Below are positions 7,851 through 16,909 of a stretch of DNA of 64,000 nt, piece by piece (within the stretch, counting starts at the first letter, position 1; the number at the start of each line of letters is the position of its first letter). The translations under genes were made by a program, and so were the position numbers. The DNA is from Bradyrhizobium sp. S69 (GTDB lineage Bacteria; Pseudomonadota; Alphaproteobacteria; Rhizobiales; Xanthobacteraceae): positions 396,166 to 460,165 of the forward strand of contig NZ_LMUK01000043.1 in NCBI RefSeq assembly GCF_009766005.1, given 5' to 3'. A model generated the notes under the pieces. The model did no database searches and had not been told where the DNA came from. It saw nothing but the letters and a program-made list of their open reading frames with translations.

Positions 7851-8900
7851 TCAGACCTTGATCTGGGCGCCCGGCGTGGAACGCGAGATCTCGAGTTCTT
7901 CCGCGTTCATATCCGCCGACACGTCCGCGAACAACGGCGTGCTCAGATAGCGCTCGCCGGTGTCCGGCAGCATGCAAAGAATGTTCGCGCCTTTTTCGGC
8001 TTCGGCCGCGATCTTGAGCGCGCCGGCGAAGGTAGCGCCCGAGGTGATTCCGACGAAGATGCCTTCTTGTTTCGCGAGATCCTGGCTGCACTTGATGGCA
8101 TCGGGTCCGGCTATGGGAAGAATCTGGTCGATGACGTCCATCGCCACCGCGTCGCCGGCAATCTTCGGAATGAAGTCCGGTGTCCAGCCCTGCATCGGAT
8201 GCGGCTTGAACGTCGGATGCGCCGCCGCCGGCGTACCGTCGGGGTTGCGCGACTGCGCGATGCCGCTGGCCAATAGCTGGGCATCGCTCGGTTCGCACAC
8301 GATGATCTTGGTTGCCGGGCTCTCCTTGGCCAGCACCCGGGCGACGCCGTTCAACGTGCCGCCGGTGCCATACCCCGTCACCCAATAGTCCAGCCGATCT
8401 CCGGCAAAATCGTCAAGAATCTCGCGCGCCGTGGTGCGCGCGTGAATCTCCGGATTGGCTTCATTCTCGAATTGCCGGGTCATGAACCAGCCGTGCGCCT
8501 TGGCCAGCTCGATGCATTTGTTGATCATGCCCACGGCACGTTCCGCGGCAGGCGTCACGATCACCCTGGCGCCGAGGAACCGCATCAGCTTGCGCCGTTC
8601 GACACTGAACGGCTCCGCCATGGTGATCACGAGCGGATATCCCTTGGCGGCGCAGACCATGGCGAGGCCAATTCCGGTATTTCCGCTGGTGGCCTCGACC
8701 ACCGTCTGGCCGGGCTTCAGCTCTCCGGATTTTTCCGCCGCCTCGATCACGCCCAGAGCCAGCCTGTCCTTGACCGAGCCGAGCGGGTTGAAAGCTTCAA
8801 TCTTGACAAAAAGATTGACGCCCTTGGGCGCCAGCCGATTGATCCGCACCACCGGTGTATTGCCAATCGTCTCAAGGATACTCTGATATTTCCGTCCCAT
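7851..8900 (-). CDS. cysK: cysteine synthase (CysK-type, PLP-dependent)
   Basis: 349 residues from ATG 8900, with GGGAG nearby; upstream codons in frame were left out. Fold-type II PLP enzyme: the lysine that holds PLP is Lys44 in GSVKDRL, the substrate loop is ATSGNTGIGLAM, and the phosphate-binding loop is GTGGTLNG. These mark O-acetylserine sulfhydrylase, which makes cysteine from O-acetylserine and sulfide in the cytoplasm. It is about 35-40 residues longer than classical CysK, because of an insert rich in Pro and His around residues 215-245 (NPDGTPAAAHPTFKPHPMQG). A cystathionine beta-synthase-like or other beta-replacement role is possible. It is monocistronic and convergent with the ClC gene. 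Confidence 0.88.
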   Translation of the reverse strand: MGRKYQSILETIGNTPVVRINRLAPKGVNLFVKIEAFNPLGSVKDRLALGVIEAAEKSGELKPGQTVVEATSGNTGIGLAMVCAAKGYPLVITMAEPFSVERRKLMRFLGARVIVTPAAERAVGMINKCIELAKAHGWFMTRQFENEANPEIHARTTAREILDDFAGDRLDYWVTGYGTGGTLNGVARVLAKESPATKIIVCEPSDAQLLASGIAQSRNPDGTPAAAHPTFKPHPMQGWTPDFIPKIAGDAVAMDVIDQILPIAGPDAIKCSQDLAKQEGIFVGITSGATFAGALKIAAEAEKGANILCMLPDTGERYLSTPLFADVSADMNAEELEISRSTPGAQIKV

Positions 8901-9054
8901 GATGGCTCTCCCGACATTGCCTTTGGCGCAACCTGCACCAATGCAGATCATAACGCTATCGTCTTATGTCAGGCGGGGCGCCGCGCGGTTCAAAACCGCT
9001 GACAGCGCCGATAGCGCAGGCTTTGCGGATCGGCGCGTTCGCGTCATCCTTCGT

Positions 9055-9858
9055 CTAGCCCTGCCCGGCGGCCTCCAGGATCAGTTTCGCGATCTCGTCG
9101 GGGTGCGAGATCAGCGCGAGATGGCTCGCCTTCACCTCGATGGTCTTGGCGCCCATGCGCTTGGCCATGAAGCGTTCGAGATCGGGGTTGATGGTGCGGT
9201 CTTCGGTCGAAACCGCGTAGAAGCTCGGCTTCGAGCGCCAGGCCGCCTGCGTGGTCTTGCCGGCAAGCAACGCCTTCTGGAATGGCTGCTGCACCGCATA
9301 GAGCACTTTCGCCTTGGCTTCCGGCAGGTCGCCGGCGAAATCGCGCAGGAAGGCTGCTTCGCTGAGACGTCCTTCGTCGCCGTCGAACACGATGCCGGCG
9401 GACGCCGGCGGCGTCGGATAGGTCTTGGCCAGTGCGGTGTAATCCTCGCCCGCGTCCGGCGCCCGCGCCGCCACATAAACCAGCGCCGAGACGTTCGGAT
9501 GCATCCCGGCCTCGCTCACGATCATTCCGGAGAACGAATGCCCGACCAGCACGGTCGGACCATCCTGCCGCGCCAGCACGCGCTCCGCCGAAGCGACCGC
9601 CTCCGGCAGCGTCGTCAACGGGTTTTGCACGGCGGTGGCATTGAGCCCCGCCTTCTGCAATCGCGCGATCACCTCGGACCAGCATGAGCCGTCGGCGAAC
9701 AGCCCATGCACGAGAACGACGTTGCGGGCCTTCGGTGCGGGTGCGGCGACAGCGGCATGGCCCGCAAGAAGTGTGGTGGCGGCGCCCGCGGCCACCACGC
9801 CCACGAATGCGCGTCTGTTCATGGCATGCGCGTTGCGAACATCGTCTGGGCTCGTCAT
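9055..9858 (-). CDS. alpha/beta hydrolase with Tat-like signal
   Basis: 267 residues from ATG 9858, chosen because AAAGG is spaced 9 nt before it; an in-frame ATG at 9867 is too close to that site. The N-terminus has a twin-arginine-like signal (NRRAFVGVVAAGAATTLLAG). The fold is clear: VVLVHGLFADGSCW (oxyanion region), the nucleophile elbow VGHSFSGM (Gly-x-Ser-x-Gly), and the late histidine in ASHLALISHPDEIAKLI. It resembles the secreted, salicylate-esterase-like hydrolases common in soil bacteria. Substrate unknown. It lies 137 bp beyond the stop of matA on the same strand, so it may belong to the malonate transcript, though the gap leaves room for its own promoter. Confidence 0.82.
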   Translation of the reverse strand: MTSPDDVRNAHAMNRRAFVGVVAAGAATTLLAGHAAVAAPAPKARNVVLVHGLFADGSCWSEVIARLQKAGLNATAVQNPLTTLPEAVASAERVLARQDGPTVLVGHSFSGMIVSEAGMHPNVSALVYVAARAPDAGEDYTALAKTYPTPPASAGIVFDGDEGRLSEAAFLRDFAGDLPEAKAKVLYAVQQPFQKALLAGKTTQAAWRSKPSFYAVSTEDRTINPDLERFMAKRMGAKTIEVKASHLALISHPDEIAKLILEAAGQG

Positions 9859-9994
9859 ATCAGTCATCCTTTGCGTCAAGTTGGAGTTGGCTATCTCTGA
9901 AATTTTGCCGTCCTCGGTCGCTTCATGAGAGCTTCTCGCCCAGGCTTTTCTTGTCTCTATGTTCGAAAGCCGGAGCAGCATTGTTACGCGAATG

Positions 9995-11317
9995 TCACGG
10001 CGTCGTGACTGCGTGAGACCCCTGGTTCGGCGTCGAAACCGGATCGGCGGCCAGCAGCGCATCGACCTCGGCGGCACGCATCACCGTTCCGTCATTGACG
10101 AACGCCTCATGGTTGCGCTCGATCGTGGCGACATCATAGAGGTAGTTCACCATGATGCCGAACGATTCCGCGATGCCGCGGGCTGCGGTGTTGCCGAGCC
10201 AGTTGATCCGTTCCAGGCGCGCGCCGTTTCCCAGATGAAAGCGCGCCACCGGATCAGCGCGATCCTCGGCCGAGGCGCGGCGGGTCAAATAGCTTGCGCA
10301 GACGCGCATGATGGTCTGCTTCAGCGATGGATCGCCTCTCGCGATTTCGAGCCATCCGGGACCGGTCTCGGTTCGGGCCAGCGCTGCGATCGCGGGATCG
10401 TCGTTCGCTGCGGCGCGCCGGGTCAGCCATCGCCGGAATCCCGGCACCGGTGACAATGTCGAGAACTGACGAAGATGCGGCAGTTCAGCCTTCAACTCCT
10501 CGACCACCTGCTTGATCAGGAAATTGCCGAAAGAGATTCCGCGCAAACCGTCCTGACAATTGGAGATCGAATAAAAGATCGCGGTGTCGGCGCGCGAGGC
10601 CCGTTCGCGGGCGGCATCGTCGTCACCCTCCTGGACCAACAGCGGCTGAACGGCGCCGGCCAATCCCTCGACCAGCGCCACTTCCACGAAAATCAGGGGA
10701 TCGTCCGGCAGTGCCGGGTGAAAGAAGGCAAAGCAGCGACGGTCCGGCGCCAGCCGGCGTCTCAGATCGTCCCAGCCATGGATCTCATGCACCGCTTCAT
10801 AGGCGATCAGTCTTTCGAGCACGACGGCCGGAGAGCGCCAGTCGATGCGGCGCAGTTGCAGAAAGCCGCGGTTGAACCATGACGCGAACAGATGCTTGAG
10901 ATCGCTGTCGAGCGGCCGCAGTTCCGGCTCCGCGCGCAAACGTCCGTCGATTTCCTTGCGCATGGCCACCAGGGCGCTGGTGCCGCCGGGAGCCATGTTC
11001 ATCCGTCGCAACAGTTCCTGCCGCGGCGGATCGGCGGCCTGCGCCAGCGACGCGGCGGCTTCGGCCGACGGCTGCGACAGATAAGTCTCCGCCGCAGCAC
11101 GAAGGTGCGTTGCATCGGGCGTAAAGCCGGTCGCGAGAAATCGCTGAAACTTCCGGCGATCCTCCGCGGCAAGCTTGCGAAGCACGTCGTGCAGTTGGCG
11201 GGCGATCGCCGCACCGGAGGCTTCGCCGCGTTGCGACAGCAGCGACGTCGCAAGCGCTTCGGCGCGGCCGAGTTGGCCAGTCGCAGCGGTCGATGTTTCC
11301 ACAACATTCGGTGTCAT
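9995..11317 (-). CDS. matA: malonyl-CoA decarboxylase
   Basis: 440 residues from ATG 11317, with GAGGAGAG upstream. It matches the malonyl-CoA decarboxylase family over its length: an N-terminal helical region, then LFASWFNRGFLQLRRIDW, CFAFFHPALPDDPLIFVEVAL, FYSISNCQDGLRGISFGNFLIKQVV and LSPVPGFRRWL, with the C-terminal VARFHLGNGARLERINWLGN. The Ser/His pair of the GNAT-fold active site falls within these blocks. The enzyme turns malonyl-CoA into acetyl-CoA and CO2. It begins 16 bp after the stop of mdcA, so the two form an operon for malonate use. No malonyl-CoA synthetase (matB) is present nearby. Confidence 0.93.
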   Translation of the reverse strand: MTPNVVETSTAATGQLGRAEALATSLLSQRGEASGAAIARQLHDVLRKLAAEDRRKFQRFLATGFTPDATHLRAAAETYLSQPSAEAAASLAQAADPPRQELLRRMNMAPGGTSALVAMRKEIDGRLRAEPELRPLDSDLKHLFASWFNRGFLQLRRIDWRSPAVVLERLIAYEAVHEIHGWDDLRRRLAPDRRCFAFFHPALPDDPLIFVEVALVEGLAGAVQPLLVQEGDDDAARERASRADTAIFYSISNCQDGLRGISFGNFLIKQVVEELKAELPHLRQFSTLSPVPGFRRWLTRRAAANDDPAIAALARTETGPGWLEIARGDPSLKQTIMRVCASYLTRRASAEDRADPVARFHLGNGARLERINWLGNTAARGIAESFGIMVNYLYDVATIERNHEAFVNDGTVMRAAEVDALLAADPVSTPNQGSHAVTTP

Positions 11318-11333
11318 TTCACTCTCCTCTGGC

Positions 11334-13016
11334 TCAACTGGCCGTGCCGGGCTTGCCGGCTTCTGCGCCGGCCGTGGCATGCTTGCGGAATTTGGCCGGC
11401 GGCGCGTACAGGCCGCCGGACGCGGTCACGAGATCGTCGATGGTTTGCGCCGCGAGCAGCTCGCGCCTGGCATCCCTCACGTCGATGCCGAGGTCGGATG
11501 GCAGCATCACGATGCCGCGTGCGCGCAGCTCGCGTGTCATGTCCGGCGACTGCGCTTGGCCGAACTCAGTGTCGCCCGCGATGGCGCGCAGCGCCCCTTC
11601 CCGTTCCGCCAGCGAACGGCACAGCAAAAGATTTGCAACGCCCTTTTCGGTGATAACGTGAGTAACGTCGTCGCCATAGACCATCACCGGCGGCACGGCG
11701 AATCCCGCCGACGCTGCGAGGTCGACCGCGTCGAGCCGCTCCACGAAGCTCGGCGTGCCGTCCGGCTGGCGGGTGTCGACCATCTGCACGACGAGCTTGC
11801 GGCCGCGTGTCGTGTCGCCCGCCTGCTGGCCTGCGCGCAGCCAGGCCGGACTGGAATGCCGGCGCCCTCGCGCATCGGCGCCCATGTTGGGCGCGCCGCC
11901 GAAGCCTGCGATCCGTCCCTTGGTTGCCGTCGAACTGTTGCCCTGGGCATCGATCTGAAGGGTCGCGCCGACGAACAGGTCACAGGCATATTGGCCGGCC
12001 ACCTGGGCCAACGCGCGGTTCGATCGCAGATTGCCGTCTGCGCCGACGGGAAAGATGTCGGCGCGTTGCGACACATAGCGCTCCATTCCGAGCTCGGATC
12101 CGAAGCAATAGACCCCCTCGACGAAGCCGGCCTCGATCGCCGGGATCAGCGTCGGGTGCGGATTGAGCACGAAGTTGGTTGCGACCTTGCCCTTGAGGCC
12201 GCGCGCGGCGCCGAAGGTCGGCAGGATCAATTCGATCGCCGCGGTCGCATAGCCGATGCCGTGATTGAGCCGGCGGATTTCGTAGGGCTCGTAGACCGCG
12301 GCGATCGCCATCATCGCCATCAAGATCTTGTCTTCGCGAATTTTGGCGGGATCGCGCGTGAACAAGGGCTCGATCGCATAAGGCGTCGGGCTCTGCACCA
12401 CGACATCCACCCAGCCGCCGGGAATGTCGACCCGCGGCAGATGGTCGACGATCTCATTGACCTGCGCCACCACGACGCCGCCGCTGAACGCCGTGGCCTC
12501 GACGATCACGGGCGTGTCTTCGGTGTTCGGCCCGGTATAGAGGTTGCCGTGCCGGTCGGCCTTGTCGGCGACGACCAGCGCCGCGCGCGGCGTCAGATCC
12601 ACCAGCATGCGGGCATAGAGTTCGAGATAGGTGTGGATCGCGCCGATCTTCAGCGAGCCGGACGCGACCAGTTCGGCCAGCTTGCGGCTTTGCAGGCCGG
12701 CAAAGGAAAAATCCAGCCGGTTGGCGATGCCCCGCTCGAACACGGCAATATGATCTGATAGCGCCAGCACCGACTGCACCATGTGCAGATCATGCAGGCG
12801 CGCCGGATCGGCTTTGGCGAGGCTTGCTGCGAGGAAGTCGGCCTGCTTCTGGTTGTCGCCTTCGATCGCGACCCGGTCGCCGGGCTCGATGACCGCCTCG
12901 AGCAATTCCGTGGTCCGCTGCGGCGGACAGATCTTCGAGCCGGCGCCGCATATCGCGGCGGCCCTGGCCAACCGTTCACTGCGGTTCGCGGCGCGCTTCC
13001 CCGATGCTGCTGTCAT
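11334..13016 (-). CDS. mdcA: malonate decarboxylase alpha subunit-like CoA transferase
   Basis: 560 residues. ATG 13016 is preferred over ATG 13022 because GAGGAG ends right at 13023 and is correctly spaced only for the former. The protein matches MdcA, the malonate decarboxylase alpha chain, throughout: DRVAIEGDNQKQADFLA, LHDLHMVQSVLALSDHI, GGWVDVVVQSPTPYAIEPLFTRDP, GFGGAPNMGADARGRRH and VMVYGDDVTHVITEKGVANLL. In the full Mdc complex this subunit swaps malonate onto the ACP thioester. None of the other mdc genes (beta, gamma, ACP, MdcB/G/H) is here. With matA next door it more likely acts as an acetyl-CoA:malonate CoA-transferase; that is inference. Confidence 0.9.
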   Translation of the reverse strand: MTAASGKRAANRSERLARAAAICGAGSKICPPQRTTELLEAVIEPGDRVAIEGDNQKQADFLAASLAKADPARLHDLHMVQSVLALSDHIAVFERGIANRLDFSFAGLQSRKLAELVASGSLKIGAIHTYLELYARMLVDLTPRAALVVADKADRHGNLYTGPNTEDTPVIVEATAFSGGVVVAQVNEIVDHLPRVDIPGGWVDVVVQSPTPYAIEPLFTRDPAKIREDKILMAMMAIAAVYEPYEIRRLNHGIGYATAAIELILPTFGAARGLKGKVATNFVLNPHPTLIPAIEAGFVEGVYCFGSELGMERYVSQRADIFPVGADGNLRSNRALAQVAGQYACDLFVGATLQIDAQGNSSTATKGRIAGFGGAPNMGADARGRRHSSPAWLRAGQQAGDTTRGRKLVVQMVDTRQPDGTPSFVERLDAVDLAASAGFAVPPVMVYGDDVTHVITEKGVANLLLCRSLAEREGALRAIAGDTEFGQAQSPDMTRELRARGIVMLPSDLGIDVRDARRELLAAQTIDDLVTASGGLYAPPAKFRKHATAGAEAGKPGTAS

Positions 13017-13097
13017 CGTCATCTCCTCTAGCGTTGCCATTTCACGACCAAAACCTAGGCCTGCCGGATTGATTACAGAAGCGATATTTTGTAATAT

Positions 13098-13122
13098 GAT
13101 TGATCGTATAATTGGATCAATC
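13098..13122. promoter_or_regulatory. LysR-type operator
   Basis: GATTGATC-N9-GATCAATC, a perfect 8-bp inverted repeat containing the T-N11-A core of LysR sites. It lies between mdcA (start 13016) and the divergent LysR gene, ending 3 nt before the chosen LysR start. Position suggests it controls both directions. Confidence 0.7.
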
Positions 13123-13125
13123 GCC

Positions 13126-13989
13126 ATGATGGAATTCGAACTGCTGCGCTCGTTTGTTGCGGTGGCGGAATGCGGCGGCTTCCACCGCGCCGCCGAACAG
13201 CTCAACCTCACGCAATCCACCGTGAGCCAGCAGATCAAACGGCTCGAGCTCATCACCAAGCGGCCGCTGTTTCGCCGCACCACCCGAACGGTCGCCCTGA
13301 CCGATGACGGCGAGATGCTGCTGGGTGATGCCCGCCGCCTGTTGCAACTGGAAGAAGCCGCGCGCCGCCGCCTGGCCGCCCCGCCTCTGTCAGGCACCGT
13401 GCGCCTTGGCGCGGTCGAGGAAGTCGCTAGCGGTTCGTTGCCGCTGGCCCTGGGCCGGTTCGCCAGTTCGCATCCGAATGTGAAGCTTGAAGTCCAGATC
13501 GGCGTCAGCGCGCCGCTGATCGAGCAACTCGACGCCGGGAAACTGGATGTGGTGCTCGCCAAGCGCCCGCGGGGGACATCGAGGGGACGCTTGATGTGGC
13601 GGGAGCCGATGGTATGGGCCGCTGCGGAAACATTCGAACTTGTCGCGGATGCCGCGCTGCCATTGGCGCTATATCGCGAGCGTTCGGTCACACGCGACGC
13701 GGCGCTGACGGCGCTACGCGACAGCGAATGGACATGGCAGATCGTCTACACCAGCCCCAGCCTGACCGGGGTCCGCGCTGCCGCGCTGGCCGGTCTCGCG
13801 ATCACGCCACTTCCGGCAAGCGCGGTTACTGCCGGACTTCGCGTGCTCGGCGTCGAAAGCGGCTTGCCGGCTTTGCCGGATCTCGAGTCTGCGATCTACG
13901 AAAGGAAGCGGCCCGACGCCGCAGCGTCGGCGCTCGCCGCGGTGCTGTTCTCGCTCGGCCAGGCTCTGGTTCGACCGGCCATCGGTTGA
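13126..13989 (+). CDS. LysR-family regulator of the malonate genes (putative)
   Basis: 287 residues. Start options are ATG 13126 or 13129 (MMEFELLRSFVAV) and an in-frame ATG at 13096. The later ones are preferred because the LysR fold begins there and the operator occupies 13098-13122. The helix-turn-helix reads FVAVAECGGFHRAAEQLNLTQSTVSQQIKRLE, followed by FRRTTRTVALTDDGEMLL. The effector domain is the usual LysR type. It is divergent from mdcA-matA with 109 bp between starts, the classical layout for a regulator of that operon. The effector may be malonate or malonyl-CoA, not shown. Confidence 0.88.
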   Translation: MMEFELLRSFVAVAECGGFHRAAEQLNLTQSTVSQQIKRLELITKRPLFRRTTRTVALTDDGEMLLGDARRLLQLEEAARRRLAAPPLSGTVRLGAVEEVASGSLPLALGRFASSHPNVKLEVQIGVSAPLIEQLDAGKLDVVLAKRPRGTSRGRLMWREPMVWAAAETFELVADAALPLALYRERSVTRDAALTALRDSEWTWQIVYTSPSLTGVRAAALAGLAITPLPASAVTAGLRVLGVESGLPALPDLESAIYERKRPDAAASALAAVLFSLGQALVRPAIG

Positions 13990-14153
13990 GACCTTTTCTC
14001 ATTCCAATGCGCGTTGAGCTTGATGTCGATCGTCGCTTCATTGCTGCTGCGAACATTACGTTACGCGATCGGAAACGATCAGAAATCGTTTGAAGATTTT
14101 TTGGCCACAACTGCCCAGTAGTTGCCATCTGGGGCAGCAAGGGCGCGTTGCGG

Positions 14154-16676
14154 ATGAATGTTGGAATGCGAGTACGGGGAGGCCTGCTGGCCACTCTGCT
14201 TCTGTTCGCCGCGCCGGTGGCTGGCACGCTGGCCGCCATGGTGATGTCTTCGCCTGCCGCCGCGCAAACCGTGGCCACGATCGAAGTCGAAGGCAACCGT
14301 CGCGTCGAAGTCGAGACCATCCGCTCCTATTTCAAGCCCGGGTCCGATGGACATCTTGACCAGGGCACGATCGATGACGGCCTGAAGGCCTTGATCGAGA
14401 CCGGCCTGTTCCAGGACGTCAAAATCAACAACGTCCACGGCCATCTGGTGGTGAGCGTCGTTGAAAATCCGGTGATCGGGCGCGTTGCCTTCGAAGGCAA
14501 CAAGAAGGTCAAGGACGAGCAGCTTTCGGCGGAAGTGCAGTCCAAGCCACGCGGAACGTTTTCGCGACCGATGGTGCAGTCCGATGCCGAGCGTATCGCA
14601 GAGATCTATCGCCACTCCGGCCGCTATGATGTTCACGTTACGCCTGAGATCATCGAGCAGCCGAACAATCGGATCGACCTGATCTTCACCATCACCGAGG
14701 GTGAGAAGACCGGCATCAAATCGATCGAGTTCATCGGCAACGTCGCCTATTCGTCCTATCGCCTCAAGGACGTCATCAAGACCCGCGAGTCGAACCTGCT
14801 GAGCTTCCTCGGCGGTAACGACGTCTACGATCAGGACCGCATCGAGGCCGACCGCGACCTGATCCGTCGCTTTTACCTGAGCCACGGTTTCGCCGATGTG
14901 CAGGTGGTGGCCGCGCTGACCGAATATGATCCGGACAAGAAGGGTTTTCTGGTCAGCTTCAAGATCGAGGAAGGCCAGCAGTATCGGGTTGCCTCCGTCA
15001 ACTTCCAGTCCAGCATCGCCACGCTCGACGGCAATACACTATCGAGTTTCTCGCGGGTCTATGTCGGATCGCTCTACAACGCCGAGGCGCTCGAGAAATC
15101 CGTCGAGGAAATGCAGATCGAGGCGTCGCGACGCGGTTATGCCTTCGCCGTGGTGAAGCCGCGTGGCGACCGCAATTTCGAGGCACATACCGTTTCGATC
15201 ATTTTTACCATCGACGAAGGCCCGCGGACCTACATCGAGCGCATCAACATCAAGGGCAACACGCGTACCCGAGAATACGTTATCCGCCGCGAATTCGATA
15301 TTTCCGAGGGCGATGCCTATAATCGCGCGCTGGTCGATCGCGCCGAACGCCGCCTGAAAAACCTCGACTTCTTCAAGACCGTCAAGATCACGACCGAACC
15401 TGGCTCATCGAGCGATCGGGTGGTGCTCATTGTCGATCTGGAGGAAAAGTCCACCGGCGACTTCTCGGTATCCGGCGGTTACTCGACCACCGACGGCCCG
15501 CTGGCCGAGGTCAGTATTTCCGAGAAGAACTTCCTCGGCCGCGGCCTGTTCGCAAAGGCATCAGTCACCTACGGCGAATACGCACGCGGTGTGTCGCTGT
15601 CGTTCGTCGAGCCGTATCTCCTGGACTACCGCGTCGCCGCCGGGCTTGACGTGTACTATCGCCAGCAGCTTGCCAACGACGATATTTCGTATGGCACCAC
15701 GACCATCGGCTTCTCGCCGCGATTGGGATTTGCGCTGCGCGAGGATCTGTCGTTGCAACTGCGCTATTCGCTCTATCAGCAGTCCATCACGCTGCCGTCC
15801 ACGCTCGACAATTGCGACAATTTGGCCGGACCGAATTTCCTGCCGACGCCGACCTATATCAATCAAGTCTTGGGCGGCGTCGACCCGACCGGCAACAGTC
15901 AGAATGGCTTCGTGCCGGGCTGTTTGGCGGACGGTGAATCGTCGCTACCGGTTCGCGAGGAGCTGACACAGGGCGCGGAATGGGTTTCGTCGGTCGGCTA
16001 CACGCTGAACTACAACACGCTGGACAACAACAAGAACCCGACCGACGGCCTGCTGCTCGACTTCAAGCAGGACTTCGCCGGCGTTGGTGGCGACGTCAGT
16101 TACCTGAAGTCCACCATCGATGGGAAGTATTACGCGCCGCTGGTCGCCGACATCGTCGGCATCGTCCACGTGCAGGCCGGTACCCTGAACCAAGTGGGTA
16201 GCAGCCCGCTTCGCATGCTGGACAACTTCCAGATGGGACCCAATCTGGTCCGCGGCTTTGCACCCAACGGTATCGGGCCGCGCGATCTCACCTTCTTCCC
16301 CTTCACGGGGACGGGCGATGCGCTCGGCGGTACCAAATACTGGGGTGCGTCAATGGAATTCCAGATGCCGTTCTGGTTCCTGCCGAAGGAAGTCGGCCTC
16401 AAGGGCGCGGTCTATGCTGACGCGGGATCGCTGTGGGATTATCAGGGGCCGACCTCGAATGCCGCCACCGGTGAAATCAATGGCCTGGTCAACGGCAAGT
16501 ATTGCTCGTGCGCGATGGTATATGATGACAGCAACGTCGTCCGTTCGTCGGTCGGCATCGGCTTGATCTGGGCGTCTCCGTTCGGCCCGCTGCGCTTCGA
16601 CTATGCGATCCCGATCACCCAGGGCAAATACGACGTCGTGCAGCAGTTCAAATTCGGCGGCGGCACGTCGTTCTGA
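14154..16676 (+). CDS. bamA: BamA-type outer membrane protein (Omp85), away from the usual bam/lpx locus
   Basis: 840 residues from ATG 14154 (AAGGG 10 nt upstream); a TTG at 14148 and an ATG at 14166 are alternatives. A signal peptide ends near PAAAQT. Five POTRA domains follow (about 40-430), recognisable from repeats such as TIEVEGNRRVEVETIRSY, RVAFEGNKKVKDEQL, SIEFIGNVAYSSYRL and RINIKGNTRTREYVIRREF. Then comes a 16-strand beta-barrel with the lid motif LVRGFAPNGIGPRD and a terminal aromatic signal FKFGGGTSF. BamA inserts outer membrane proteins. In rhizobia the main bamA normally stands between rseP and lpxD; here the neighbours are a LysR gene and leuA. This may be a second paralogue. 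Confidence 0.92.
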   Translation: MNVGMRVRGGLLATLLLFAAPVAGTLAAMVMSSPAAAQTVATIEVEGNRRVEVETIRSYFKPGSDGHLDQGTIDDGLKALIETGLFQDVKINNVHGHLVVSVVENPVIGRVAFEGNKKVKDEQLSAEVQSKPRGTFSRPMVQSDAERIAEIYRHSGRYDVHVTPEIIEQPNNRIDLIFTITEGEKTGIKSIEFIGNVAYSSYRLKDVIKTRESNLLSFLGGNDVYDQDRIEADRDLIRRFYLSHGFADVQVVAALTEYDPDKKGFLVSFKIEEGQQYRVASVNFQSSIATLDGNTLSSFSRVYVGSLYNAEALEKSVEEMQIEASRRGYAFAVVKPRGDRNFEAHTVSIIFTIDEGPRTYIERINIKGNTRTREYVIRREFDISEGDAYNRALVDRAERRLKNLDFFKTVKITTEPGSSSDRVVLIVDLEEKSTGDFSVSGGYSTTDGPLAEVSISEKNFLGRGLFAKASVTYGEYARGVSLSFVEPYLLDYRVAAGLDVYYRQQLANDDISYGTTTIGFSPRLGFALREDLSLQLRYSLYQQSITLPSTLDNCDNLAGPNFLPTPTYINQVLGGVDPTGNSQNGFVPGCLADGESSLPVREELTQGAEWVSSVGYTLNYNTLDNNKNPTDGLLLDFKQDFAGVGGDVSYLKSTIDGKYYAPLVADIVGIVHVQAGTLNQVGSSPLRMLDNFQMGPNLVRGFAPNGIGPRDLTFFPFTGTGDALGGTKYWGASMEFQMPFWFLPKEVGLKGAVYADAGSLWDYQGPTSNAATGEINGLVNGKYCSCAMVYDDSNVVRSSVGIGLIWASPFGPLRFDYAIPITQGKYDVVQQFKFGGGTSF

Positions 16677-16706
16677 TTGAACCGTGCAGCGCAGATTCTC
16701 GCTTCA

Positions 16707-16885
16707 CCTCTCCCATCCAACTCGGGCATGCCCGAGTTGGATGGGAGAGGTCGAATTGCTCCGGCGATGCGAAGCATCGTCCGGCGCAATTCGGGTGAGG
16801 GGTTACGGTCTCTCGTTTCCCTCAGCCCCTCACCCGAAATTCGCTTTGCGAATTTCGACCTCTCCCCGATGGGGAGAGGTGGGCT
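16707..16885. repeat. palindromic repeat element between bamA and leuA
   Basis: The first 44 bp (16707-16750) are a perfect palindrome with 22-bp arms that begin CCTCTCCCATCC and meet at GGGCA-TGCCC. Further hairpins follow: GGCGATGCGAAGCATCG, CGAAATTCGCTTTGCGAATTTCG and CTCCCCGATGGGGAG. It lies between the convergent 3' ends of bamA and leuA and may act as a two-way terminator. It looks like a composite REP-type element. Confidence 0.75.
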
Positions 16886-16909
16886 GAACTCCGCGAGCAG
16901 AACGAGCGA

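Noticed and set aside
11175..12758. 527-codon open frame opposite matA and mdcA
   Set aside because: Antisense shadow; both enzymes on the minus strand match their families over full length.
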